Assembly (NCBI GenBank): GCA_944325255.1
Contig: CALUZH010000004.1
Span: 1 to 43,090, forward strand
From: an uncultured Erysipelotrichaceae bacterium
Lineage (GTDB): Bacteria; Bacillota_I; Bacilli_A; Erysipelotrichales; Erysipelotrichaceae
DNA: 43,090 nucleotides
Direction of reading: 5' to 3'
Part shown: piece after piece, positions 8,021 through 17,573 of the stretch
Position numbering within the stretch: the first letter of the stretch is position 1
Layout of the letters: each line of letters starts with the position of its first letter
Program-made: the position numbers and the translations under genes
The notes under the pieces: model-generated
Told to the model about the DNA's origin: nothing
Seen by the model: only the letters and a program-made list of their open reading frames with translations
Databases searched by the model: none

Positions 8021-8778
8021 TTACGCTTTTAATCCATAAACAAGAATCCTGTAAGAACCGTTATTGGAATTTTCAAATTCAATAAAATAGGCATCTTCTG
8101 TTCCAATTGTCGTAACGATGATATTGTGATTACGACGGTTTTTATCAGTGATTATTGTTTCTATTTTCTGCTGCTGATATTGGCCGCTATGATTTAAAAA
8201 GCTAATATTGGCATAACAAGACGGAAGAGGGTGAAAGTCCAAATCCTGTTTCAAGATTTCATATAACATGGTATCTTGATACGCGATGCCGATATCACAA
8301 TCATACAAACCGGGACATATTTTAACATCACTATCACTTAAAGGCCCATCAACGGCGAATATTTCTAACATTTGCTTACTGTCATAGCAAGACAATTCAT
8401 TACTCAACTTTTCACAATCACACCACGCTCCGGCATAACCATATTCTCCAATCGCTTTATCACTGCATACCTCACACATATCGCGCTTTACCGGCATGAT
8501 AAACGATTCAGCGACATCTTTAAAAGCTGCCAAATCAAAATAAGCAAAGTCTTCATTATATGGCAATGCTGTCCCGCTTATTTCTATATCAAGGACGACA
8601 CTTTGTGAGGCCGTTTCTTTTGCATATCCGCAATAGGCATTATCTATTTCCTTATATCCATAACACTCCGGCGGAATTGTTTCGTTGGGACTTGGGTCAT
8701 TTGGAAGCGTGGCATCTTGCTTAGCGCAAGATGCCAGCAACAACACAATTATGAAAAAGATTTTTTAAAAAATGGCAT
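8021..8778 (-). CDS. Cys-rich lipoprotein of unknown function, with the start codon out of frame
   Basis: The mature protein (about 235 residues) starts at the lipobox LLLASC and has roughly eleven cysteines, several in close pairs (CEVC, CDC). I recognise no domain. The open frame itself contains only KIFFIIVLLLASC after an in-frame TAA at 8765-8767, with no usable start codon for a full signal peptide. A well-placed ATG at 8778, preceded by GAGGA, reads MPFFKK into the TTTTTT-AAAAAA run (8761-8772) and is one base out of frame. Adding one A there gives a textbook lipoprotein signal, MPFFKKIFFIIVLLLASC. This could be a sequencing error, a recent mutation, slippage-based switching or a programmed frameshift. 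A GTG at 8746 is the only other in-frame start, but it gives a signal peptide that is too short. Confidence 0.6.
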
Positions 8779-8795
8779 TTATTCCTCACATTTTA

Positions 8796-8823
8796 TTACT
8801 TCTTATAATGGTATAAGAAGTAA
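8796..8823. repeat. 28-base perfect palindrome upstream of the lipoprotein
   Basis: TTACTTCTTATA (8796-8807) and TATAAGAAGTAA (8812-8823) are perfect 12-bp arms around a 4-base centre. The repeat ends 18 bases before the lipoprotein ATG at 8778. It overlaps AT-rich sequence that could be a -10 region, so it is a candidate operator or leader hairpin for the lipoprotein gene. The stretch from about 8824 to the end of purL at 8932 shows nothing else I can name and has no clear purL terminator. Confidence 0.5.
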
Positions 8824-8931
8824 AAGAATCAAGCTAGCACCTATATTCATTTCAACAATGATTTTCAATGATAGTCTTAGCATGTATCATAAGATACCCT
8901 CTGCTTTGAGTATATTTATAGGCTCTGGCTG

Positions 8932-11900
8932 CTATTTAAAATAAGCAACTCCGGCTTCAAAAATCTTTTGGTCCATTTCGCCATAAATATTTTTATAACG
9001 ATTGGTACCGATTCTTTCGCTGTGCCCCATTTTACCGAAGACCCGGCCGTTTTTGGAAACAATGCCTTCAATGGCCATTAATGAACCGTTAGGATTATAT
9101 GGTGAAACCATTGTCGGCTCGCCGCTTTCGTCTACATATTGGGTAGCAATTTGACCATTCGCCATAAGTTCATCAAGTAATTTTTCCGGGGCTACAAAAC
9201 GACCTTCACCATGGGAAATAGGAATAGTATGAATATCATCAATTTCCACATTGGCAAGCCATGGTGAATTGACTGAAGCTATACGGGTATTGACCATTTG
9301 GGAAAGGTGACGATTGATGGTATTAAAGGTCAAAGTAGCATCATCCTCGCTCATCTCCTTAATTTCCCCATATGGCAGTAATCCCAGTTTAATCAAAGCT
9401 TGGAAGCCGTTGCATATGCCTAAGATTAATCCTTCACGATTGTCCAATAAATCACTGATGGCTGCCTTTAATTTCGGATTGCGCAACATCGTGGCAATAA
9501 ATTTTCCTGAACCTTCCGGTTCATCGCCGGCACTAAAACCGCCCGGTAACATTACAATTTGAGCGTTGTTTATTGCCTTGGCTAATTCATCAATTGATTT
9601 TTGAATATCTTCTTCGGTTTTATTTCTGATCAAGACGGTCTTGACCTTAGCTCCGGCCTTAACGAAGGCTCTTGCCGAATCATATTCACAATTAGTGCCC
9701 GGAAATACCGGTATAACGACATTTACTTCATCATAAGTCTTGGATGCATGCAATTTTGGCCGTTTATTATATGATGGTTTAGCCACTTTGATCTTCGGGC
9801 TTTTAGTCCGTGGCGGATATACTTCCGCTAAGGTTCTATCATATGCCGCATAAGCATCAGCCAAGCTTATTTCTTCAAATCCATAGCTGACCTTGGCATC
9901 TTCGATTGTTTTACCTAACAATACCGCGTGTTCATAGGCTATGGCGGTATCTTCATCGACTTCGATAATGATTGAAGCATATTCCTTGTTCGTCAATTCA
10001 GCCAAACTAAGCTTTTCATTGATGTTGATGCCAATCCGATTGCCAAAAGCCATCTTCATCATCGCTACAAGTGCTCCTCCGGCCTTAACCGTATAAGCAC
10101 TATAAATCTTATGCTCCTTATTCAAAGACATAAATTCATCATAGAGCTTGGTTAAGGATGCAAAATCCGGCATTCGTTGATTATCAAAAGGCAGTTTTAA
10201 CCATACAAGTTGATGATTGGCAGCCTTTAATTCCGGTGATATGACATCTTCTACATCGCCACCGGTAATCGCAAAAGATACCAAAGTCGGCGGCACATCC
10301 AAATGCTCAAAAGATCCGGACATGGAATCCTTGCCGCCAATCGAAGCTAAATGCAAGGCATTTTGAACATGGAATGCTCCTAAAAGAGCAGCTGCCGGCT
10401 GACCCCAGCGTTTAGGATCATTATATAGCTTGGCAAAAAATTCCTGGAATGAGAATCTTACCGTCTTATAATTGCCGCCCATAGCCACGATCTTACTTAA
10501 GGATTCCAAGACCGCATACATAGCCCCGTGGTAAGGTGACCACTTGGCAATCTTAGGATCATAGCCATAAGCCATATAAGAACAGCTGGTCGTCTCCTTG
10601 CCCAATACCGGAAGCAAGGCGACCATGCCTTCGGTTTCAGTACCGTAGTATTTGCCGCCGAATGGAGACAAGACGGTTGCCGAACCGATTGAAGAGTCAA
10701 AGCGTTCAACTAAGCCTTTTTGGCTGCAACAAGCCAAATCGCTTAAATTGTCTTTAACGGTCTTTACAAAATCGTGAGCTGCATCCCCTTTAAATGGATC
10801 TTGGCTAAAATCGACATCATTAAGGATGAGACTTTGGTGTCTTTCGGCACCGTTTTTATCTAAGAAAGAACGTTTTAAATCAACAATTTCCTGATTGCGG
10901 TAATGCATTTTTAAATGACCGTCATCGGTTACCGTAGCCACTTTTACGACTTCCAAATTCTCTTGATGGCAGGCATCAACCATAAAATCAAAGTCCTTGG
11001 CTTCAATGACTACTGCCATTCTTTCCTGGGATTCGGAAATAGCTAATTCGGTACCGTTTAAACCATCATATTTTTTTAATACCGCATCTAATTCAATATC
11101 CAAACTGTCGGATAGCTCGCCTACCGCTACAGCTACCCCGCCGGCCCCAAAGTCGTTACAACGAACAATTTTTGCCGAAAATTCCGGATTACGGAAAAGC
11201 CTTTGAATCTTCCGCTCTTCAACGGCATTACCCTTTTGTACCTCGGCACCTGCCGTGCTGGTAGTCTTTTCCGAATGGGTCTTGGAAGAACCCGTGGCCC
11301 CACCGATACCGTCACGTCCGGTACGACCGCCGATAAGCAATACCAAGTCGCCTTTTTTAGGTTCCAAACGTTTAACTTGGGCCTTTGGTGCAGCTGCCAC
11401 AACGGCTCCCAATTCCATTCTTTTGGCAATATAACCGGGATCATATATTTCATGAACATAACCGGTAGTTAAGCCGATTTGATTACCATAGGAAGAAAAA
11501 CCATGAGCCGCTTCTTGACAAAGCTTGCGTTGCGGAAGTTTACCCTTTAAGGTATCGGCAAAAGGAACACGCGGATCGCCAGCCCCGGTAATACGCATTG
11601 ATTGATAAACATAAGCCCGACCGGACAAAGGGTCACGAATGGCTCCGCCCAAACAGGTAGCGGCACCGCCGAAAGGCTCAATCTCGGTCGGATGATTATG
11701 GGTTTCGTTTTTAAACATCAAAAGCCAATCTTCATCGCCATCGCTGGTCTTAACTTTAAATTCCAAAGAACAGGCATTGATTTCCTTGGAAACTTCCATA
11801 TCATCCAAGTTACCGGCTTTCCGTTCTTTTTTCATGGCAATTGTAGCCATATCCATTAAAGTTACAGCTTTTTGACGTTCGCCATAAACATCTTGACGGG

Positions 11901-12666
11901 CCTTTTCATAGGCTTCAAGATCGGCTTTAAATTGCTTGGCAAAATTTCCTTCTTCAACTTTAATATCATCAATGATGGTGCCGAATGTTGTATGGCGGCA
12001 ATGGTCCGACCAATAAGTATCAAGCACCCGAATCTCGGTTTCGCTCGGATCTCTTTTTTCACTCTTAAAATAATCTTGGGTAATCTTTAAATCATCAAAA
12101 TTCATGGCCAAACCCATCTTGTTGATGAGTTCATTTAGGTCCTTATCATCCATTTTGATAAAGCCTTCAATGAGAGGCACATCATGAATTTCAACTTTTT
12201 CATTTTCTAAAGTTAACGGTTTTTCAAGACTGGCCAATCTTTGATCTACCGGATTGATGAGATAGTCTTGTACTTTCTGGATATCTGCATCTTGAAGCCT
12301 GCCATGAAGCACAATTAAACGGGCATAGCGTACCCGGGCCTTATCTTCACCGCTTAAGATAGCGAAGCATTGAATAGTAGCATCAGCCCTTTGATCATAT
12401 TGCCCAGGCAAATATTCAATCGCCAAAACATGACCCTCACTTGGATAATCTTCATAATATACTTCATCGACCATCGGCTCACTCAAGATGGTATTAATGC
12501 CGGCTTTTAAAACTTCTTCACTTATTCCTTCAACATCATAGCGATTAACCACTTCAAGGGCATCCAGATTATCCAGATTCAATTGCGTTTTAAGGTCACT
12601 TAAAAGCTCGGCTGCCTCAACGGCATATGCGTCTTTTTTCTTTACATAAATTCGATAAACTGCCAT
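8932..12666 (-). CDS. purL: Phosphoribosylformylglycinamidine synthase, single-chain (PurL with PurS- and PurQ-like parts)
   Basis: A 1244-residue FGAM synthase of the single-chain clostridial/Gram-negative type. It converts FGAR, ATP and glutamine to FGAM, the fourth step of purine synthesis. An N-terminal PurS-like region is followed by the two PurL halves (NETHNHPTEIEPFGGAAT; GGRTGRDGIGGATGSSK; SIGGKDSMSGSFE) and a C-terminal class I glutaminase. The glutaminase has VFPGTNCEYDSARAF, LPGGFSAGDE, the nucleophile motif GICNGFQAL and PISHGEGRF. I chose the ATG at 12666 (MAVYRIYVKK), which is properly spaced from AGAGG, rather than GTG 12672. It is the last gene of the purine operon, eight bases after purD. 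Confidence 0.96.
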   Translation of the reverse strand: MAVYRIYVKKKDAYAVEAAELLSDLKTQLNLDNLDALEVVNRYDVEGISEEVLKAGINTILSEPMVDEVYYEDYPSEGHVLAIEYLPGQYDQRADATIQCFAILSGEDKARVRYARLIVLHGRLQDADIQKVQDYLINPVDQRLASLEKPLTLENEKVEIHDVPLIEGFIKMDDKDLNELINKMGLAMNFDDLKITQDYFKSEKRDPSETEIRVLDTYWSDHCRHTTFGTIIDDIKVEEGNFAKQFKADLEAYEKARQDVYGERQKAVTLMDMATIAMKKERKAGNLDDMEVSKEINACSLEFKVKTSDGDEDWLLMFKNETHNHPTEIEPFGGAATCLGGAIRDPLSGRAYVYQSMRITGAGDPRVPFADTLKGKLPQRKLCQEAAHGFSSYGNQIGLTTGYVHEIYDPGYIAKRMELGAVVAAAPKAQVKRLEPKKGDLVLLIGGRTGRDGIGGATGSSKTHSEKTTSTAGAEVQKGNAVEERKIQRLFRNPEFSAKIVRCNDFGAGGVAVAVGELSDSLDIELDAVLKKYDGLNGTELAISESQERMAVVIEAKDFDFMVDACHQENLEVVKVATVTDDGHLKMHYRNQEIVDLKRSFLDKNGAERHQSLILNDVDFSQDPFKGDAAHDFVKTVKDNLSDLACCSQKGLVERFDSSIGSATVLSPFGGKYYGTETEGMVALLPVLGKETTSCSYMAYGYDPKIAKWSPYHGAMYAVLESLSKIVAMGGNYKTVRFSFQEFFAKLYNDPKRWGQPAAALLGAFHVQNALHLASIGGKDSMSGSFEHLDVPPTLVSFAITGGDVEDVISPELKAANHQLVWLKLPFDNQRMPDFASLTKLYDEFMSLNKEHKIYSAYTVKAGGALVAMMKMAFGNRIGININEKLSLAELTNKEYASIIIEVDEDTAIAYEHAVLLGKTIEDAKVSYGFEEISLADAYAAYDRTLAEVYPPRTKSPKIKVAKPSYNKRPKLHASKTYDEVNVVIPVFPGTNCEYDSARAFVKAGAKVKTVLIRNKTEEDIQKSIDELAKAINNAQIVMLPGGFSAGDEPEGSGKFIATMLRNPKLKAAISDLLDNREGLILGICNGFQALIKLGLLPYGEIKEMSEDDATLTFNTINRHLSQMVNTRIASVNSPWLANVEIDDIHTIPISHGEGRFVAPEKLLDELMANGQIATQYVDESGEPTMVSPYNPNGSLMAIEGIVSKNGRVFGKMGHSERIGTNRYKNIYGEMDQKIFEAGVAYFK

Positions 12667-12674
12667 TTTCACCT

Positions 12675-13925
12675 CTAATGTAATCCGATATCTTTTCGGT
12701 AGTATTTGCCGACAAAATTTACTTTTTCGGCATTGGCATAAAGCTTTTGGCGACAGGTTTCAAGGTCTTTGCCTAAAGTGCAAAGATTCAAGACCCGACC
12801 ACCGTTTGTCAAAAGCTTGCCGTCTTTTAAAGCCGTTCCGGCATGGAAGACTACAATATCATCATCAAGCTTTTCTAATCCTTCGATAATATCGCCCTTT
12901 CGATACTTACCCGGATAACCCTGAGCAGTAAGCACCAAGCACATTGCCGTTTCATCCTTCCAGCGTATATCGGCTTCTTTAAGTCTTTTCTCACTGACAG
13001 CTTCCATAATATCCAAAAGATCGCTGTCTAAGCGCATGATTACCGATTGGGTTTCCGGATCACCAAAGCGGACATTAAATTCCAAGACCTTCGGTTTATT
13101 TTCATCAATCATCAAACCGATAAAAATAACGCCCCGATAATCGATATTATCTTCTTTTAATCCTTTCAGGAAGGGTTTTAAAACTTCTTCACTTAAAATA
13201 TCATCCATTCCATGCAAGAAAGGATTAGGCGATACCGATCCCATACCGCCGGTATTGGGACCCTCGTTATTATCATAAATCTGTTTATGGTCTTTGACAC
13301 TCACCATTGGCACAATGGCCTCGCCGTCAACAAAGCACAGCAAGGAACATTCAAAGCCTTTTAAAAACTCTTCGATGACGACTTTATCGCCGGCATCTTC
13401 CAGCTTTTTCTCCAGCATCATCGCTTTTAAGGAATCTAGAGCTGTCTTTTCATCTTCACAAATAACGACACCCTTGCCGGCAGCCAAACCATCGGCCTTG
13501 ATAACCAAAGGATAAGTAAAGTCCTTTAAGGCTAACAGGGCATCTTCATAATTATTTACTTCCTTATAGGCCGCTGTAGGAATATGATGCCTTTGCATAA
13601 AATCCTTGGCAAAGGCCTTGGAACCCTCTAAGTGCGCTGCCTTTTTTAAAGGACCAAAGACTTTATGACCGTGCTCTTCCAATAAATCGGCCAAGCCTAA
13701 ACATAAAGGCACTTCCGGACCGATAACTGTAAAATCAATATCTTTTTCTTCTACAAAGCGCAAAATAGCTTCAAGATCATCGACCTTGCCATCAACGGTT
13801 TCCGCCAATTCCTTAATTCCGGGATTGCCGGGCCAGGCATAAAGCTTATCGACTTTCGCACTTTTCGCAAGCCCATATACCAAGGCATGTTCCCGACCGC
13901 CGCTACCGATAACCAATACTTTCAT
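12675..13925 (-). CDS. purD: Phosphoribosylamine-glycine ligase
   Basis: A 416-residue GAR synthetase that joins phosphoribosylamine, glycine and ATP, the second step of purine synthesis. It has the GSGGREHALVYGLAKS N-terminus, an ATP-grasp core (PLVIKADGLAAGKGVVI, GPNTGGMGSVSPNP) and the metal-binding LEFNVRFGDPETQ. Family length is about 420, so it is complete. It lies nine bases after purH in the minus-strand operon. Confidence 0.97.
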   Translation of the reverse strand: MKVLVIGSGGREHALVYGLAKSAKVDKLYAWPGNPGIKELAETVDGKVDDLEAILRFVEEKDIDFTVIGPEVPLCLGLADLLEEHGHKVFGPLKKAAHLEGSKAFAKDFMQRHHIPTAAYKEVNNYEDALLALKDFTYPLVIKADGLAAGKGVVICEDEKTALDSLKAMMLEKKLEDAGDKVVIEEFLKGFECSLLCFVDGEAIVPMVSVKDHKQIYDNNEGPNTGGMGSVSPNPFLHGMDDILSEEVLKPFLKGLKEDNIDYRGVIFIGLMIDENKPKVLEFNVRFGDPETQSVIMRLDSDLLDIMEAVSEKRLKEADIRWKDETAMCLVLTAQGYPGKYRKGDIIEGLEKLDDDIVVFHAGTALKDGKLLTNGGRVLNLCTLGKDLETCRQKLYANAEKVNFVGKYYRKDIGLH

Positions 13926-13933
13926 ATTGACTC

Positions 13934-15457
13934 CTAGTGGCGGAAGTGACGATAGCCGCTGAAGACCATTGGCATATTGTAAGTGTTACAAAGATCGATG
14001 GAATCTTGGTCCTTAATACTGCCTCCCGGTTGGATAATGGCGGCAATTCCGGCCTTATGAGCCACTTCGACACAGTCATTAAACGGGAAGAAGGCATCAC
14101 TGGCCAATACTGCACCCTTAAAGTCTTTATCCGGATTGTTGTGGATGGCATTTTCCAAGGCCCAAACTCTTGATGTTTGGCCACCGCCGATAGCTAGGGT
14201 AACACCGTTTTTAACGATACATATGGCATTAGACTTAACATATTTGACCACCTTCATACCAAAGACCATATCGGCAATTTGTTCTTCGGTCGGTACGGCC
14301 TCACTTACCACCTTAAGATCTTCAATCATCTTGGTGTTAAGTTCCTGAATCAAAACCTTGCCTTCCAAATATTTAATATCATACTTAGCTTCCCGCGCCT
14401 TATAATTTTTAAGCTTCAAGATTCGCAGGTTCTTCTTTTTCTTCAAGATTTCCAAGGCATCTTCATCAAAGTCCGGAGCTGCAACAATCTCTAAGAAGAT
14501 TTCATTCATCTTCGTTGCAGTTTGGGCATCAATCTTATAATTGGTTGCCACAATACCGCCGAATATTGATTGCGGATCAGCATTATAAGCCTTCATATAA
14601 GATTCATATCCGCTTTGACCGACAGCGACACCGCATGGGGTGGAGTGCTTGATGGCTGCCGTAACAATCTCATCGCCAAATTCTCGAACAACACATACTG
14701 CGCCATATAAGTCATTGACATTATTGAAGGATATCTCTTTGCCATGCAGTTGCTCATAGTCAAGTAAGGATTTTTCAACATAGGAATCGACATACTTGTT
14801 GGCGGCCTGCTGACTGTTTTCACCATAGCGCAAATGCTCGCTTTTCTGAAAACTGAAGTTAATGATATCCGGAAATTCTTCATTACATAAGTCTTGGAAG
14901 TAGCGGGAAATAAGGGCATCATAAGCCCCGGTTGTCCTAAAGGCCTTATAAGCCAAGTTTTTACGGAATTCAAAGTCATCCCGGCCTTCCTTTAAAGCAT
15001 CTAAAACCCTTCCATAATCTCCAGGATCAGTGACAATCAAAACATCTTTAAAATTTTTGGCAGCACTGCGAATCATTGACGGACCACCGATATCGATATT
15101 TTCAATCATGGTATCCAAAGGCTGATGTTCATGCAAAGCCTTCGCAAACTGATAAAGGTTGACACAAACCAGATCAATAGACTTAATGCCCATCTTTTCT
15201 ACCGTTTTCACATGTTCGGCATTATCTCTTTTATAAAGTAAGCCGCCATGAACCATCGGATGTAAGGTCTTGACCCGACCATCCAAAATCTCCGGAAAAC
15301 CGGTCACTTCATCAATGGCCATAACCGGCAAACCCTGATCCTTTAAAACTTTCAAGGTTCCGCCGGTAGAGATGATTTCAAAGCCTAGTTCTACAAGACC
15401 TTGACAGAACTCAACGATTCCCGTTTTATCGGTAACCGAAACTAATGCTCTTGACAT
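13934..15457 (-). CDS. purH: Bifunctional AICAR transformylase/IMP cyclohydrolase
   Basis: A 507-residue PurH that carries out the last two steps to IMP. The N-terminal MGS-like cyclohydrolase domain begins ALVSVTDKTGIVEF and contains STGGTLKVLK, VTGFPEILDGRVKTLHP and NIDIGGPSMIRSAAKN. The transformylase part has the catalytic KHSTPCGVAVG and GQTSRVWALENA. It uses 10-formyl-tetrahydrofolate on AICAR (ZMP), so its substrate is the ligand of the riboswitch at the head of this operon. It overlaps the end of purN by 16 bases. Confidence 0.97.
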   Translation of the reverse strand: MSRALVSVTDKTGIVEFCQGLVELGFEIISTGGTLKVLKDQGLPVMAIDEVTGFPEILDGRVKTLHPMVHGGLLYKRDNAEHVKTVEKMGIKSIDLVCVNLYQFAKALHEHQPLDTMIENIDIGGPSMIRSAAKNFKDVLIVTDPGDYGRVLDALKEGRDDFEFRKNLAYKAFRTTGAYDALISRYFQDLCNEEFPDIINFSFQKSEHLRYGENSQQAANKYVDSYVEKSLLDYEQLHGKEISFNNVNDLYGAVCVVREFGDEIVTAAIKHSTPCGVAVGQSGYESYMKAYNADPQSIFGGIVATNYKIDAQTATKMNEIFLEIVAAPDFDEDALEILKKKKNLRILKLKNYKAREAKYDIKYLEGKVLIQELNTKMIEDLKVVSEAVPTEEQIADMVFGMKVVKYVKSNAICIVKNGVTLAIGGGQTSRVWALENAIHNNPDKDFKGAVLASDAFFPFNDCVEVAHKAGIAAIIQPGGSIKDQDSIDLCNTYNMPMVFSGYRHFRH

Positions 15458-16047
15458 TTTATTGATACCCTTTCTTTTTCAACTGTTAAACGTTTTTGAC
15501 AAAATAATTTAATTGCTTCCTTTAGTATTTGATGTTCAATCTTCAGGACCGTTTGCTGCATGGCTTCCGGACTTTCATCTGCACTTACATCGACAGCCCG
15601 TTGAATGATAATCGGTCCCCCATCCACTTCTTCCGATACAAAATGCACGGTGGCACCGCTGACTTTAACCCCGCGGGCAAAAGCCTTTTCATGGACATGC
15701 AAACCATAGTAACCCTTACCGCAAAAAGATGGAATCAGGGATGGATGAATATTCATAATCCGATTAGGATAAGCTTTAATTAGCGAAGTCGGGACAATGG
15801 CCAAGTATCCGGCCAAGACAATGAGATCTATGGCTTCTTCTTTTAATAATGCCGCAATCTCTTCATTATCTTTACTAAAAAGATGGCGGATACCGGCAGC
15901 TTCAGCTCTTTTTAAGGCATAGGCATTAGGGTTGTTACATATGACAAGGACAATCTTGCCATCATGCAGTTCCCCGTTTCTTTCCGCATCAATCAATGCT
16001 TGAAGGTTAGTGCCGCCGCCTGATACAAATACCGCTATTCTGGTCAT
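15442..16047 (-). CDS. purN: Phosphoribosylglycinamide formyltransferase
   Basis: A 201-residue GAR transformylase that moves the formyl group of 10-formyl-THF to GAR. Motifs are VSGGGTNLQALID at the N-terminus, the catalytic MNIHPSLIPSF(C)GKGYYG and VSGATVHFVSEEVDGGPII, which carries the catalytic Asp. The gene overlaps purM by four bases (ATGA) and purH by 16, which points to tight coupling. Confidence 0.96.
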   Translation of the reverse strand: MTRIAVFVSGGGTNLQALIDAERNGELHDGKIVLVICNNPNAYALKRAEAAGIRHLFSKDNEEIAALLKEEAIDLIVLAGYLAIVPTSLIKAYPNRIMNIHPSLIPSFCGKGYYGLHVHEKAFARGVKVSGATVHFVSEEVDGGPIIIQRAVDVSADESPEAMQQTVLKIEHQILKEAIKLFCQKRLTVEKERVSIKCQEH

Positions 16048-17072
16048 TTTAAATCTACCGTACCGGAATTAGTAACTTCACCGATTAGATAAGGCTTTTC
16101 GCCGGCTTGTTTAAGTAATTCCATTGTCGTATCAAGATCTTTTTCTTCGACCGCAATAATAAAGCCGATACCCATATTAAAGACATTATACATTTCTGTT
16201 TGCGGAATATTGCCGGTCTTCATGATGAAATCAAAGATGGCCGGTCTTGGGAAGGAATTAATATTAATCGTTACTCCCAAACCTTCCTTCAACATCCGGG
16301 GCACATTTTCAAAGAAACCGCCACCGGTAATATGACACATACCCTTAATATCCACACCCTTATTTAAAAGATGCTTAATGGCTTTGACATAAATTCTTGT
16401 CGGGGTCAAAAGTTCTTCCCCTAAAGTTTTGCCAAATTCCGGATAATAAGTATGCAAATCAAGTTTGGCATCCTTCAATAATACTTTACGGACTAAAGAA
16501 AAACCATTGGAGTGGCAACCGCTTGAAGGCAAGCCGATAAGTTTTTGTCCGACAGCTATACTTTGACCGTTTAAAAGTTTGGCTTTTTCACAGGCACCGA
16601 CACAAAAACCGGCAATATCATAATGCTCAGGAGCATACATATCCGGCATTTCCGCCGTCTCGCCACCGATTAGCGCACATTCGGCAGCTACACATCCGTC
16701 AGCTACCCCCTTTACCAATTGTTCAATCTTGGCCGGATAATTTTTACCGACCGCCAAATAATCCAAGAAGAATATCGGCATGGCTCCTTGGACCAAAACA
16801 TCATTAACACACATAGCCACCGCATCAATACCTACGGTATCATGCTTATCAATGGCAAAGGCAATCATCAACTTGGTTCCGACTCCGTCAGTGCCTGATA
16901 CTAGTACCGGCTCTTGCATCTTTAAAAGACTCAAATCAAACATTCCGCCAAAGGCGCCGATAGAATCTACGGCTCCCAAAACCTTGGTTCTTGCCACATG
17001 GCTTTTTATTCTTCTTACTGATTCGTAGCCGGCTTCCAAATCGACACCGGCTGCTTTGTAATTTTGACTCAT
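16044..17072 (-). CDS. purM: Phosphoribosylformylglycinamidine cyclo-ligase
   Basis: A 342-residue AIR synthetase that closes the imidazole ring (FGAM + ATP to AIR). Typical segments are YKAAGVDLEAGYESVRRIKS, VSGTDGVGTKLMIAF, DAVAMCVNDVLVQGA, IGGETAEMPDMY and HITGGGFFENVPRML. The length matches the family. It sits nine bases after purE. Confidence 0.97.
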   Translation of the reverse strand: MSQNYKAAGVDLEAGYESVRRIKSHVARTKVLGAVDSIGAFGGMFDLSLLKMQEPVLVSGTDGVGTKLMIAFAIDKHDTVGIDAVAMCVNDVLVQGAMPIFFLDYLAVGKNYPAKIEQLVKGVADGCVAAECALIGGETAEMPDMYAPEHYDIAGFCVGACEKAKLLNGQSIAVGQKLIGLPSSGCHSNGFSLVRKVLLKDAKLDLHTYYPEFGKTLGEELLTPTRIYVKAIKHLLNKGVDIKGMCHITGGGFFENVPRMLKEGLGVTININSFPRPAIFDFIMKTGNIPQTEMYNVFNMGIGFIIAVEEKDLDTTMELLKQAGEKPYLIGEVTNSGTVDLK

Positions 17073-17081
17073 ATTTACCTC

Positions 17082-17573
17082 TTAATTTTCATATTTTGCA
17101 ATAATATCCGCATTGGCCTTCAAAGCATCATCATGCATTTGCCGGCGCTCGGCATTTAATCTTTCACGCAATTCAGGATATTTAATACCCATTATCTCTA
17201 AAGCCAAATGCGCAGCATTCTTACTGCCATTCACGGCAACGGTCGCCACCGGTATGCCGCTTGGCATTTGAACGATAGAAAACAAGGCATCCAAGCCATC
17301 TAGTACGGCTCCCGATAAAGGAATACCGATAACCGGTAAAGTAGTCATCGCTGCTACCACTCCCGGCAAGGCCGCTGCCATCCCGGCAGCCGTAATGATG
17401 ACATCGGTACCGTCATGATTTAAGGTATCGACAAAATCTTTTAAGGCATCATGGGCCCGATGAGCCGAAAGTACCCGGACAGCTACTTCCACATCATGAT
17501 TTTTTAAGATTTCAATAGCCGGTTCAACCTTGGCCAGATCGCTTGTCGAACCCATAATAACTGCTACTTTCAT
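17082..17573 (-). CDS. purE: 5-(carboxyamino)imidazole ribonucleotide mutase (PurE)
   Basis: A 163-residue PurE with VAVIMGSTSDLAKV at the N-terminus, the catalytic SAHRAHD segment and LDALFSIVQMPSGIPVATVAV. It rearranges N5-CAIR to CAIR, or carboxylates AIR directly in organisms without PurK. No purK is present in the window. The AAGMAAALPGVVAAMTTLPV stretch differs slightly from the usual GAAHLPGM form and resembles PurE variants often found without PurK, but that does not settle the substrate. Its start codon shares one base with the fhs stop (TAATG). Confidence 0.95.
   Translation of the reverse strand: MKVAVIMGSTSDLAKVEPAIEILKNHDVEVAVRVLSAHRAHDALKDFVDTLNHDGTDVIITAAGMAAALPGVVAAMTTLPVIGIPLSGAVLDGLDALFSIVQMPSGIPVATVAVNGSKNAAHLALEIMGIKYPELRERLNAERRQMHDDALKANADIIAKYEN

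Noticed and set aside
8717-8944. A plus-strand 75-codon frame using TATAAT at 8804-8809 as a promoter
   Set aside because: The frame runs antisense across the lipoprotein start, the TATAAT is inside it and part of the palindrome, and the protein resembles nothing.
9314-12090. Several plus-strand and alternate-frame open frames inside purL, for example 11203-11472
   Set aside because: They are antisense or shifted shadows of a strongly conserved gene and show no ribosome sites or recognisable protein.
17082-17573. Class II PurE (direct AIR carboxylase of the Treponema/animal type)
   Set aside because: The sequence follows the class I pattern (MGSTSD, SAHR, SIVQMPSGIPVATV); absence of purK in the window does not prove absence in the genome.
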